NCBI RefSeq assembly: GCF_020511155.1
Contig: NZ_CP041216.1
Location: 310,001 to 374,000 of the forward strand
Direction of reading: 5' to 3'
Source of the DNA: Shewanella glacialimarina
GTDB lineage: Bacteria > Pseudomonadota > Gammaproteobacteria > Enterobacterales > Shewanellaceae
Length of the DNA stretch: 64,000 nucleotides
Positions 44,502-55,100 of this stretch are shown one piece after another. The first letter of the stretch is position 1; each line of letters starts with the position of its first letter. Position numbers and translations under genes: made by a program. Under the pieces are notes generated by a model. It saw only the letters and a list, made by a program, of their open reading frames with translations, was not told the origin of the DNA and searched no databases.

Positions 44502-45254
44502 ATGGCTTACAGCAAGATTAACCAGCCAAAAATTTCTGATGTGATCATGGAGCAACTTGAGCGCATGATCCTTGAGGGCAGTTTACAGCCTGGCCAGAAA
44601 TTACCTCCTGAACGTGAACTTGCGGTCCAGTTTGAAGTGTCGCGCCCTTCATTGCGTGAAGCCATTCAAAAGCTTGAAGCAAAAGGTTTATTAATGCGCC
44701 GTCAAGGCGGTGGCACTTATGTTAAAGAACAACTCTGGCAAAGCCTTGCTGATCCTATTGTTGAGTTGATGCATAACGATTCTGAAAGCCAATACGATTT
44801 ACTTGAATTTCGTCATGCCACCGAAGGCATGATGGCGTATTTTGCTGCTCTACGCGGCACTGACGCCGACATGAAAAATATTCAAAATAGTATTTTAGAC
44901 GTGGAAAATGCTCCCAGTATTGAAGAGCAAGCGGATGCGATTGTGCGTTTTTATCGCGCCGTAGCCGAGGCGTCACACAATGTGGCAATGCTTCATTTAG
45001 TATTAAGTTTAACCCCTGTGCTGCATAAAAACGTGGCGCAAAATTTGGAACTTCTTAGTCGTCGTGAAGAAGCTTCCACCATGGCAAATGATCACCGCCG
45101 GGCGTTATTGGCGGCGATTGTGCGCCGAGACCCTGATGCGGCACGTGAAGCGTCGAATGAGCATTTAAGCTATATCGAAGAAGTCATGTTGTCAGTAAGA
45201 GAAGAAGATAGTCGGTTGCAGCGTAGCTTGCGCCGTTTAAAGAGCGGCGTATAG
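44502..45254 (+). CDS. pdhR: Pyruvate-responsive GntR-family repressor PdhR
   Basis: PdhR represses the pyruvate dehydrogenase genes and is released by pyruvate. It has an N-terminal GntR winged helix (SDVIMEQLERMILEGSLQPG, PPERELAVQF, SRPSLREAIQKLEAKGLL) and a C-terminal FadR/FCD helical ligand domain. I start at ATG 44502 (MAYSKINQPK), matching the E. coli N-terminus; the earlier TTG 44490 lies only one base after the Shine-Dalgarno AAGGGAG. Length is then 250 residues. It is followed by aceE after 107 bp. Confidence 0.97.
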   Translation: MAYSKINQPKISDVIMEQLERMILEGSLQPGQKLPPERELAVQFEVSRPSLREAIQKLEAKGLLMRRQGGGTYVKEQLWQSLADPIVELMHNDSESQYDLLEFRHATEGMMAYFAALRGTDADMKNIQNSILDVENAPSIEEQADAIVRFYRAVAEASHNVAMLHLVLSLTPVLHKNVAQNLELLSRREEASTMANDHRRALLAAIVRRDPDAAREASNEHLSYIEEVMLSVREEDSRLQRSLRRLKSGV

Positions 45255-45361
45255 GTGAGTTAAACAAGACCAAAGCCTGTCGCTAACAAGATTTTTTATT
45301 ATTAACATACACTAAACACTCTCAATGGTGTCTTAGGTATAACGTATAGGAAAAGACTGCA

Positions 45362-48022
45362 ATGTCTGAACATATGCTAAATGATATTGACCCGCTAGAA
45401 ACGAATGAGTGGTTGTCTGCTTTAGAATCAGTGGTTCGTGAAGAGGGCCTAGAGCGCGCTCAGTATTTACTCGAGAAAGTGCTAGATAAAGCCCGTTTAG
45501 ACGGTGTCGCTATGGCAACGGGTATCAATACTAATTATATCAACACTATCCCTACGACCCAAGAGCCGGCGTATCCTGGTGATACCACAATTGAACGTCG
45601 AATTCGTTCGGTTATTCGTTGGAACGCCATTATGATCGTGTTGCGTGCATCGAAAAAAGATTTAGACCTTGGTGGCCACATGGCCTCTTTCCAGTCGGCT
45701 GCATCATTTTACGAAGTGTGTTTTAACCACTTTTTCCGTGCCCCGAACGAAGTCGATGGTGGTGATTTAGTTTATTACCAAGGTCATATCTCTCCTGGTA
45801 TCTATTCTCGTGCGTTTGTTGAAGGCCGATTAACTGAAGAGCAGCTTGATAACTTCCGTCAAGAAGTCGGTGGTAAAGGTTTACCGTCATATCCGCATCC
45901 AAAGTTAATGCCTGAATTTTGGCAATTCCCTACCGTATCGATGGGTTTAGGGCCAATGTCGGCGATTTATCAAGCACGCTTTTTGAAGTATCTTGATGGT
46001 CGTGGTTTAAAGAATACTTCAGCTCAGCGTGTTTATGCCTTTTTAGGTGACGGTGAGATGGACGAGCCTGAATCTCGTGGTGCTATCTCTTTTGCCTCGC
46101 GTGAAAAACTTGATAATTTATGTTTCTTAATTAACTGTAACTTACAACGTCTAGACGGCCCTGTAATGGGTAACGGCAGTATTATTCAAGAGCTAGAAGG
46201 CTTGTTTAGAGGCGCTGGCTGGAACGTGGTTAAAGTGATTTGGGGCAATAACTGGGATTCGCTAATTGCAAAAGATACCAGTGGCAAACTACTTCAGTTG
46301 ATGAACGAGACTGTTGATGGTGATTATCAGACCTTTAAGTCAAAAGATGGTGCTTACGTGCGTGAGCATTTCTTCGGTAAATATCCAGAAACTGCGGCCC
46401 TAGTATCTGACATGACAGATGCGCAAGTCTTTGCCCTTAAACGTGGTGGTCATGACTCTTCTAAGTTATATGCCGCGTTCAAAAATGCACAAGAAACCAA
46501 AGGCAAACCAACGGTTATTTTAGCCAAAACCGTAAAAGGTTATGGCATGGGTGAAGCTGCAGAAGGCAAGAACATTGCACACGGCGTGAAAAAGATGGAC
46601 ATGACGCACGTACTGCAATTACGTAACCGTCTTGGTATTGATGATTTATTAAGCGACGAGCAAGTATCAGAGCTGCCATACTTGAAACTTGAGCCTGGCT
46701 CAGCAGAATATGAATATTTGCATGCACGTCGTAAAGCCTTACATGGTTATACGCCGCAACGTTTGCCTAATTTCACCGAGAAATTATCGTTACCGACTGT
46801 AGAAGAGTTTGGCGCATTGCTCGTTGAGCAAAAGCGTGAAATTTCTACCACAATGTCTTTTGTTCGTGCCTTAAATACTTTACTTAAGCATGAAGGCATT
46901 GGTAAAAATATTGTGCCGATTATTGCAGATGAAGCACGTACTTTTGGTATGGAAGGTTTATTCCGCCAAGTGGGTATTTATAACCCACAAGGGCAAGCTT
47001 ATACCCCTGAAGATCGCAGTGTAGTGTCTTATTATAAAGAAGCTACATCAGGCCAGGTATTGCAAGAAGGTATTAATGAGTTAGGTGCAATGTCTTCATG
47101 GGTTGCTGCGGCAACGTCATACAGCACTAACGATTTACCTATGATCCCATTTTATATCTACTATTCAATGTTTGGATTCCAACGCGTTGGTGACATGGCA
47201 TGGATGGCGGGCGATCAACAAGCACGTGGTTTCCTATTAGGTGCTACAGCGGGCCGTACCACATTAAATGGTGAAGGTTTGCAGCATGAAGATGGTCACA
47301 GCCATGTTCAAGCCAGCACGATTCCAAACTGTATTTCTTATGACCCTACGTTTGCATACGAACTTGCCGTGATTTTGCAAGACGGTATTCGCCGCATGTA
47401 TGGTGATCAAGAAAACGTGTTCTACTATTTAACCTTAATGAATGAAAACTACGCCATGCCAGCCATGCCAGCAGGCAGTGAGGAAGGTATTCGTAAAGGT
47501 ATTTATAAACTTGAATCACATAAAGGTAGCAACAAAGTTCAATTAATGAGCTCTGGTACTATCATGAACGAAGTACGTAAAGCTGCGCAAATATTGAGCG
47601 AAGAATACGATGTTGGATCAGACGTGTTCTCTGTGACGTCGTTTAACGAATTAACGCGTCAAGGCCAAGATGCAGAACGTTATAACATGTTGCATCCTGA
47701 CGCTGAGCCAAAACAAGCGTATATCACCACCATACTGGGTACTGAGCCTGCAATTGCAGCAACAGACTATATGAAAAACTACGCAGAACAAGTGCGTGCA
47801 TTTATGCCTTCTGTATCATACAAAGTATTAGGTACTGATGGTTTTGGTCGTTCTGATAGCCGCGAAAACTTACGTCGTCACTTTGAGGTCAATGCTGGCT
47901 ATGTGGTTGTGGCGGCATTAAGTGAACTGGTAAAACGTGGAGATATTGACAAGTCTGTAGTGGTTAAAGCCATTGCAAAGTTCAATATTGACGCTGACAA
48001 GACAAATCCGCTATACGCGTAA
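45362..48022 (+). CDS. aceE: Pyruvate dehydrogenase E1 component (homodimeric)
   Basis: AceE is the thiamine-diphosphate enzyme that decarboxylates pyruvate and acetylates the lipoyl groups of E2. The 886 residues are of E. coli type. Visible are [20 protein letters not shown], the ThDP motif [20 protein letters not shown] ending near [11 protein letters not shown], and the transketolase-like middle domain with [18 protein letters not shown] and [11 protein letters not shown]. An 11-bp gap separates it from aceF, so the two are co-transcribed. Confidence 0.98.
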   Translation: MSEHMLNDIDPLETNEWLSALESVVREEGLERAQYLLEKVLDKARLDGVAMATGINTNYINTIPTTQEPAYPGDTTIERRIRSVIRWNAIMIVLRASKKDLDLGGHMASFQSAASFYEVCFNHFFRAPNEVDGGDLVYYQGHISPGIYSRAFVEGRLTEEQLDNFRQEVGGKGLPSYPHPKLMPEFWQFPTVSMGLGPMSAIYQARFLKYLDGRGLKNTSAQRVYAFLGDGEMDEPESRGAISFASREKLDNLCFLINCNLQRLDGPVMGNGSIIQELEGLFRGAGWNVVKVIWGNNWDSLIAKDTSGKLLQLMNETVDGDYQTFKSKDGAYVREHFFGKYPETAALVSDMTDAQVFALKRGGHDSSKLYAAFKNAQETKGKPTVILAKTVKGYGMGEAAEGKNIAHGVKKMDMTHVLQLRNRLGIDDLLSDEQVSELPYLKLEPGSAEYEYLHARRKALHGYTPQRLPNFTEKLSLPTVEEFGALLVEQKREISTTMSFVRALNTLLKHEGIGKNIVPIIADEARTFGMEGLFRQVGIYNPQGQAYTPEDRSVVSYYKEATSGQVLQEGINELGAMSSWVAAATSYSTNDLPMIPFYIYYSMFGFQRVGDMAWMAGDQQARGFLLGATAGRTTLNGEGLQHEDGHSHVQASTIPNCISYDPTFAYELAVILQDGIRRMYGDQENVFYYLTLMNENYAMPAMPAGSEEGIRKGIYKLESHKGSNKVQLMSSGTIMNEVRKAAQILSEEYDVGSDVFSVTSFNELTRQGQDAERYNMLHPDAEPKQAYITTILGTEPAIAATDYMKNYAEQVRAFMPSVSYKVLGTDGFGRSDSRENLRRHFEVNAGYVVVAALSELVKRGDIDKSVVVKAIAKFNIDADKTNPLYA

Positions 48023-48033
48023 GAGGCAATAAC

Positions 48034-49914
48034 ATGACAATCGAAATTAGTGTACCTGACATAGGTGCAGATGAGGTTGAAGTAACTGAGATTCTTGTTA
48101 GCGTTGGCGACAAGGTTGAGTTAGAACAGTCACTGATCTCTGTTGAAGGCGATAAAGCTGCAATGGAAGTACCGGCATCTGCTGCGGGTGTGGTAAAAGA
48201 AATTAAAGTCAAAGTCGGTGATAAAGTCGCAACAGGCTCAGCCATTATGATATTTGAGTCGGACTCAGCTGCTGAAGTTAAATCTGCTCCAGCTGCTGCG
48301 CCTGCTCCTGCTGCGGAAGCTCCTTCAGCCGCAGCATTGAAAGAAGTGCATGTGCCTGATATTGGTGACGATGAAGTCGAAGTGACCGCTATTTTGGTTA
48401 AGCTTGGCGACAGTGTTGCTGAAGATCAATCTCTGCTGAGTGTGGAAGGCGATAAAGCAGCGATGGAAGTGCCTGCACCTTTTGCGGGTGTGCTTAAAGA
48501 AATTAAAGTGGCTGTGGGTGACAAGGTTTCTACCGGATCATTTGTAATGGTATTTGAGGTTGCAGGTTCTGCTGCACCATCTGCCACTACAGCCGCTCCA
48601 GCCCAAGTTGCCGCTCCTGCGGTTTCTTCTGCGCCATCGGTACAAGATATCCACGTACCTGATATTGGCGGTGACGAAGTTGAAGTCACCGAAATCATGG
48701 TAAAAGTGGGTGACACTGTTACTGAAGAGCAAGCACTTATTAGTGTTGAGGGTGATAAAGCAGCAATGGAAGTTCCTGCACCCTTTGCCGGTAAAGTGAC
48801 CGCTATTACGATTAAGCAAGGCGACAAGGTATCAACGGGTTCGTTGATTATGACCTTTGAAGTTGCTGGCAGTGCACCTGTTACATCAGCACCTGTGGCG
48901 GCTCCAGTCGCCACCGCAGCACCTGCTGTTACTCAAGCGACCCCTGCTGCTGCGGCGAAAGAAGACTTTGTTGAAAACAATGCTTATGCACATGCATCAC
49001 CTGTGATACGCCGTATGGCTCGTGAACTGGGTGTTAACCTAGCAAATGTTAAAGGCACTGGCCGTAAAAATCGCGTAATGAAGGACGATGTTCAAAATTA
49101 TGTGAAAGCGGCGGTTAAACAAGTTGAGTCTGGCAGTGTGAAATCTGCTGCTGGTGGCGCAGGAGGTGAGTTAAACTTACTTGCATGGCCAAAAGTTGAT
49201 TTTAGTAAGTTTGGCGAAACAGAAGTTAAGCCATTATCGCGGATTCAAAAAATATCTGGTGCAAACTTACATCGTAACTGGGTCAAAATTCCACATGTTA
49301 CTCAGTGGGATGATGCCGATATTACTGAGCTTGAAGATTTCCGTAAGGCACAAAATGCCTTGGAAGCGAAAAAAGACTCAGGCATGAAGATCACGCCATT
49401 AGTGTTTATCATGAAAGCGGTTGCCAAAGCACTTGAAGCATTCCCGACCTTTAACTCTTCATTATCAGAAGATGGCGAAAGCTTAATTTTGAAGAAGTTT
49501 GTTAACATTGGTATTGCGGTTGATACGCCTAATGGACTCGTGGTGCCTGTGTTCAAAGATGTGAACAAAAAAGGTATTCATGAATTATCTGACGAGCTTA
49601 AAGAAGTGTCTAAAAAAGCCCGTGGCGGTAAGCTAACGGCTGCAGATATGCAAGGTGGTTGTTTTACTATCTCAAGTTTAGGTGGCATTGGTGGTACGGC
49701 GTTTACGCCTATTGTTAATGCGCCAGAGGTTGCCATTCTGGGTGTGTCTAAGTCAGACTTTAAGCCTGTTTGGAATGGCAAAGAGTTCGTACCTCGCTTA
49801 ATGTTGCCGTTGTCATTGTCGTATGATCATCGAGTTATCGATGGTGCAGATGGTGCGCGATTTATTACTTATCTGAATAGCTGTTTATCAGATATTCGTA
49901 CTTTAGTGTTGTAA
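48034..49914 (+). CDS. aceF: Pyruvate dehydrogenase E2, dihydrolipoyl acetyltransferase with three lipoyl domains
   Basis: AceF forms the 24-mer core that transfers acetyl groups to CoA. The 626 residues contain three N-terminal lipoyl domains (about 1-75, 104-178 and 205-280), each with the lipoylated Lys in [10 protein letters not shown], joined by Ala/Pro-rich linkers. A peripheral subunit-binding domain follows ([16 protein letters not shown], about 317-350). The catalytic domain has the active-site [15 protein letters not shown]. The three lipoyl modules are repeated at the DNA level too. An intrinsic terminator follows. Confidence 0.98.
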   Translation: MTIEISVPDIGADEVEVTEILVSVGDKVELEQSLISVEGDKAAMEVPASAAGVVKEIKVKVGDKVATGSAIMIFESDSAAEVKSAPAAAPAPAAEAPSAAALKEVHVPDIGDDEVEVTAILVKLGDSVAEDQSLLSVEGDKAAMEVPAPFAGVLKEIKVAVGDKVSTGSFVMVFEVAGSAAPSATTAAPAQVAAPAVSSAPSVQDIHVPDIGGDEVEVTEIMVKVGDTVTEEQALISVEGDKAAMEVPAPFAGKVTAITIKQGDKVSTGSLIMTFEVAGSAPVTSAPVAAPVATAAPAVTQATPAAAAKEDFVENNAYAHASPVIRRMARELGVNLANVKGTGRKNRVMKDDVQNYVKAAVKQVESGSVKSAAGGAGGELNLLAWPKVDFSKFGETEVKPLSRIQKISGANLHRNWVKIPHVTQWDDADITELEDFRKAQNALEAKKDSGMKITPLVFIMKAVAKALEAFPTFNSSLSEDGESLILKKFVNIGIAVDTPNGLVVPVFKDVNKKGIHELSDELKEVSKKARGGKLTAADMQGGCFTISSLGGIGGTAFTPIVNAPEVAILGVSKSDFKPVWNGKEFVPRLMLPLSLSYDHRVIDGADGARFITYLNSCLSDIRTLVL

Positions 49915-49916
49915 CT

Positions 49917-49951
49917 AATAGGCTGCTTGAATCATTAAGCAGCCTATTTTG
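49917..49951 (+). terminator. Rho-independent terminator after aceF
   Basis: AATAGGCTGCTT-GAATCATT-AAGCAGCCTATT, a perfect 12-bp stem with a TTTTG tail, lies just after the aceF stop. It separates aceEF from lpdA. Confidence 0.93.
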
Positions 49952-50207
49952 TTAGTGAAATGTGTTGTCTTTAAATGGTTGAATCAGTAAAGACTTGATT
50001 ACACAACGATGGGCACTTAGCCTAAGCCACTAAATTGAAGTAAAGATCGGATTAAACGATACTCTGTCATAGAACACAGAATTACTAAAACCTAGGATTG
50101 TGATTGTCATCCAAGAAAGTGTAAACTGCGGCCAGTTAACATGATGTGATCACAATGATTGTAAAGACGGTATTGCCGCCAACTCAAGCAAAAGAATAGA
50201 GGAAAAC

Positions 50208-51638
50208 ATGAGTAACGAAATTAAAACTCAGGTAGTTGTATTAGGTGCTGGCCCTGCAGGTTATTCTGCGGCTTTTCGCGCAGCAGATTTAGGTTTAGAT
50301 ACTATTATCGTTGAACGTTTCAACACCTTAGGTGGTGTGTGTTTAAACGTGGGTTGTATCCCATCTAAAGCATTATTACACGTAGCAAAAGTGATTGAAG
50401 AAGCCAAAATGGTTGCTGATCACGGCGTTGTTTTTGGTGAGCCAAAAATCGACTTAGACAAATTACGTAGCTTTAAAGAGAAAGTTATTGGCCAATTAAC
50501 AGGCGGCTTAGGCGGAATGTCTAAAATGCGTAAAGTTGATGTGGTTAATGGCTTTGGTACATTTACTGGCCCAAATACCTTAGAAGTGAAAGCTGAAGAC
50601 GGTAGCGTTAAAGTTGTGCAGTTTGAACACGCCATTATTGCTGCGGGTTCGCGCCCAATTAAATTGCCTTTCATTCCTCATGACGACCCACGTATTTGGG
50701 ATTCGACTGACGCATTAGAATTGAAAGAAGTACCGGGTAAACTGCTTGTTATGGGCGGCGGTATTATTGGCCTAGAAATGGGTACGGTTTACGAGGCACT
50801 AGGCAGTGAAATTGATGTGGTTGAAATGTTCGACCAGGTCATTCCTGCTGCTGATAAAGACGTAATTCGCGTATTCACTAAGCAAATTAAGAAGAAGGTT
50901 AATCTAATTCTTGAAACCAAAGTGACTGCTGTTGAAGCAAAAGATGATGGTATCTATGTGACAATGGAAGGCAAAAAAGCCCCTACAGAACCAGTGCGTT
51001 ATGATGCTGTGTTAGTGGCTATTGGCCGGGCACCAAATGGTAAGTCATTGGCTGCAGAAAAAGCCGGTGTTAATGTTGATGAGCGTGGATTTATCAATGT
51101 TGATAAACAACTGCGTACTAACGTGCCACACATATTTGCTATTGGTGATATTGTTGGTCAACCAATGTTAGCCCATAAAGGTGTGCATGAAGGTCATGTT
51201 GCTGCTGAAGTTATTTCTGGTCTTAAGCACTTCTTCGACCCGAAAGTTATTCCTTCAATAGCGTATACAAATCCTGAAGTCGCTTGGGTTGGTTTAACTG
51301 AGAAAGAAGCAAAAGAGCAAGGTATTGCTTATGAAACTGCGACTTTCCCTTGGGCTGCTAGTGGCCGTGCAATCGCTTCAGATTGCAGTGAAGGTATGAC
51401 TAAGTTAATTTTCGACAAAGAGACTCATCGTGTTATCGGTGGTGCTGTTGTGGGAGCTAACGGCGGTGAATTACTCGGTGAAATCGGCCTAGCAATTGAA
51501 ATGGGTTGTGATGCTGAAGATTTAGCATTAACGATTCACGCTCACCCAACCTTACATGAATCAGTGGGTCTTGCTGCTGAAATTTATGAAGGTTCAATTA
51601 CTGACTTACCTAACCCAAAAGCGGTTAAAAAGAAGTAA
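50208..51638 (+). CDS. lpdA: Dihydrolipoamide dehydrogenase (E3)
   Basis: Lpd is the flavoprotein that reoxidises dihydrolipoamide for the pyruvate and 2-oxoglutarate dehydrogenase complexes and for glycine cleavage. The 476 residues have the FAD site VVVLGAGPAGYSAAFRAA, the redox disulphide GGVCLNVGCIPSKALLH, the NAD site MGGGIIGLEMG, and the C-terminal catalytic HAHPTLHESVG. A 293-bp gap with the aceF terminator precedes it, so it has its own promoter, sensible for a shared subunit. AGAGGA lies upstream of the start. Confidence 0.98.
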   Translation: MSNEIKTQVVVLGAGPAGYSAAFRAADLGLDTIIVERFNTLGGVCLNVGCIPSKALLHVAKVIEEAKMVADHGVVFGEPKIDLDKLRSFKEKVIGQLTGGLGGMSKMRKVDVVNGFGTFTGPNTLEVKAEDGSVKVVQFEHAIIAAGSRPIKLPFIPHDDPRIWDSTDALELKEVPGKLLVMGGGIIGLEMGTVYEALGSEIDVVEMFDQVIPAADKDVIRVFTKQIKKKVNLILETKVTAVEAKDDGIYVTMEGKKAPTEPVRYDAVLVAIGRAPNGKSLAAEKAGVNVDERGFINVDKQLRTNVPHIFAIGDIVGQPMLAHKGVHEGHVAAEVISGLKHFFDPKVIPSIAYTNPEVAWVGLTEKEAKEQGIAYETATFPWAASGRAIASDCSEGMTKLIFDKETHRVIGGAVVGANGGELLGEIGLAIEMGCDAEDLALTIHAHPTLHESVGLAAEIYEGSITDLPNPKAVKKK

Positions 51639-51660
51639 TTAACTGCATAAATAAATTATT

Positions 51661-51688
51661 TAAAGCACCCTAATGGGTGCTTTTTTTT
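51661..51688 (+). terminator. Rho-independent terminator after lpdA
   Basis: AAAGCACCC-TAAT-GGGTGCTTT with T8, 22 bp after the lpdA stop. Confidence 0.94.
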
Positions 51689-52172
51689 GGTCTACACTTA
51701 CTTCATAGTAGCATATTAATTCTAGCGTAAAATTTATGTTATTTATTATATGTTGCCCTTATTGGCTTTGAATTTAGTCTCCATTTGCACACTATTAAGC
51801 CACACATTCTGGCGTAATTGCACAATATGCGCTCAGCAATTTAAGTTGTTTGGCTTAATGTCTCTTGAAAAATAGCGCTATTGGCTTGTCTGTTTAAATG
51901 CTAACCTGTAAAAATACTTTTATACTTAGTTTAAGAGACTGCTAGAAGTGAAGCTAACACATTAACAGCAATGATTTAGTTGGTAAAAGTTATTGTTTAA
52001 ATGGCTGTTTTAAATATTTTTCATTATTTGTAACTGTGACTGTGACTGTATATTGAAATTAGACGGTTTTTGATACCAGAATGGACTTCTAAATCAAATA
52101 GGATAAAAGTCAGTTCATTAGTTGTTTTATTTGAGATAAAACAACATTAGGTATTGGAGTATCTCACCTTAA
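51689..52172. other. AT-rich intergenic region before the GGDEF-EAL gene
   Basis: About 480 bp with no gene, RNA or clear promoter that I can support. The right end must contain the promoter and leader of the large sensor gene. Confidence 0.45.
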
Positions 52173-55100
52173 ATGTATCGCTTCTGCGCCTTTATAATAG
52201 TCGTTATGGTTATGCTGGGATCCGTTGCACCTGCTAAAGGGGCCGACTTCATTCAGCGTGTATTTAATGCTAAAGATGGTTTAGCTAATAGCACTATTAA
52301 CGATATCAGTTTTGACCGTTATGGTTATGCTTGGCTTGCAACTGAACAAGGGCTTTATCGAGTTAGTAATAACTCAATTAGGCGCATTGATAAAGTCGGC
52401 ACTGAGTCTGTTTTAGACGACGAGATGCTTTACCGAGTGGTTCCAGTTGCTGATGAGCATTTATTAATTACCTCTATTAGCACCCTGTACCTATACAGTA
52501 TACGGGAACACAAATTCACCCAGCTATTTCAACCTACTGCGATGGGAGGGGATGAAGACAATACTAGCCTTGGCATAGTCTCGATAGTTGATAATCACGC
52601 GAATCAATTTGAATTACTGTCACATGACGGCCAACGTTACCTATTTGACATTGCCAGTATGAGTTTGATCCCTGACCCCAAAGGATCGCTATCTTCTACT
52701 ATCCCTTGGGGGCATCAATTAGTCTTAAGCAACCAAGAGCGTATTTATACTTCCCCCCATAAAGCTGAACTGCACCTTTTAGATGGTAAAGTAATCGATT
52801 TAGGATGGAACAAAAAGCGTGGGTCAATTAAGGGGTTAATGCAAGACTCACATCAACAGATATGGCTATTTTCATCTAAAGGTTTGTTTAAAATAATCTT
52901 AAGCCAGCGCACCATAACTCCTATTATGGATAAGCCCTTTTATATTGAAAAAGTGGTTGAAGACAGCAAAGGCACACTTTGGCTTGGCAGTCGCAGTGGA
53001 TTGATTTCATGGGATGTAAATACTAATGACTCGAAGAATTATCATCAGCCATTAAAAACATTTGCAGATATTGATTATATTCATGCCCTTGCAATTGATG
53101 AAAACGGTTTGATCTGGGTGGGTGGCTCAGGTGATGGTTTGGCTTTAGTGGCAACCGCCCCTGATTATATTGTTGATTATTTTTCTCAGTCTTCAGAATA
53201 TCAACTCGATAACGAAATGATATGGTCTATTTTTCAACAAAATAATAAAGTTTGGTTAGGTACTGATGGTGGTTTAGAGGTGATTGATACGCTTTCTAAA
53301 GCTTCGACATTAGTTGTGCCCGATGGTTTTGAACCAAATGACAGCATTTATAACATTACTGATCTTGATGATGATCATATTGTGTTATCTACCACTAACG
53401 GTTTATTTGTTATTAACAAATATACCAATGCCTCCTCTGATTTTAGTCAATGGAGTGGTGGGCAATTATCCCTAAGAAAAAATGTGGTGATTACTAGTTA
53501 TCGTGATCCTATATTAGATAGAATTTGGTTTTCGACGACTCAAGGCCTCTACTATTGGCAGTATGGAGGCATTGAGCTGCAGCAAGTGATGCTTGATGAT
53601 CGTGAGTCACAGCAAGGAAGATTCTGGTTTAGTGCAATTATCAGAGATAACCATAATCGCTTATGGTTAGGGGGAGAGAAAAGTTTTGGTTACCTTGATG
53701 ACGACTTAATATTTACGCCAATAAAAAATGCTTTTTCTCATTTAGATAAGCAACCGCAGATTACCCACCTTCTTCAGGTTAGTTCGGATACGCTATGGCT
53801 GGGGACATCGCAAAATGGTGTGTTTGAATATCATATTAACACTGGGGTAATTACTGACTTCGATGATAAGTTAAATATTGACTGTAATGTGGTGCTTTTT
53901 TTACAAGAAACCCCAGAGGACTTCTTAATTGGATGTTCTCGCTCTATTATAAAAATTAATAAACGGACACAAACTCACTCTTCATTTACTCACCATGATG
54001 GCTTTATCTCTGATGAGCTTAATGAATCAGCGGTGTTATATCAGCCTCAAATGGGGTTATATGTCGGCACGCCTGACGGCGCCATGTTAATTGACCCCAA
54101 CAAATTAGCTAATCGAATTATTAATAATAATATTTTTCTTGAGTCAGTCTCGGTTTTTTATGATAAAAAAACCGATTTGTTTTTGCTACCTGAGCAATTA
54201 AAAACGGTAGAGCCAGGCGCAAGCTTAATTAGCTTTCAAATTTCAAATTTAGATTATCTTGATGACAGCCCAATAAGTTTACAATATCGCTTACTGAAAA
54301 ATGGCAAAGCTTTGTCTAGCTTTGTGTTATTGGAAGGCCAATCTCAAATTAACATTTCAGGCTTAAACGCTGGCAAATATACCCTAGAACTGAACTATAA
54401 AAAACACAGTGTATGGTCGGCTCATCCATTTCAGTTTAGCTTTTTAGTAGATGAGTATTGGTGGCAATCTCAATACTTTAAAGGTGTACTAATTTTCAGC
54501 GTGCTCTTTTTTGCTTTTGTTTTATCCATATATCGTCAGCGCCAAGTCATGCGTTTTAAAAAGGTCAATCAAGCTTTAGTTGAAAGCGATGACAGGTTGT
54601 CTCAAGCCCTTCGTGGCAGTGATTCTGATCTATGGGAATGGCGCGATGATAACCAAATACTAACCTTAGATAATCGTGGTGGCATGTTAGGCGATAAGTT
54701 AAATATTTTGACAAAACTAGTCGATCTTCCTATTCATCCAGAGGATGTTGACCGCGTGACCCAAGCATGGCTTGAGTTGCTTAAGTCGACAGCAGATATG
54801 ATAGATGTGGACTTTCGCTATCGTCATGAGTCACAGGACTGGCGATGGCTGAGAATAAAAGGACGGGCTATATCGTGGCAAGCTAAAAGCGGTCGACTAA
54901 AGCGTGCTGCTGGCATTTACTCCGATATTACCTCACAGCGCGAATTAGAAAGTGAAGTGAACCTATTGGCTGAGGCATTTGAGAATACCTCAGAAGGGAT
55001 GTTAATTCTTGATGCTGATAAGCGTATCAAAATTAGTAATCTTGCCGCTAACCGAATTCTTGCTATGCGGGGTGAAGAGTTATTGGGTAACCAATTTTCC

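Noticed and set aside
48426..48914. Minus-strand open frames opposite aceF
   Set aside because: They reflect the three repeated lipoyl domains and Ala/Pro linkers read backwards; repeated Thr/Ser-rich text, no motif.
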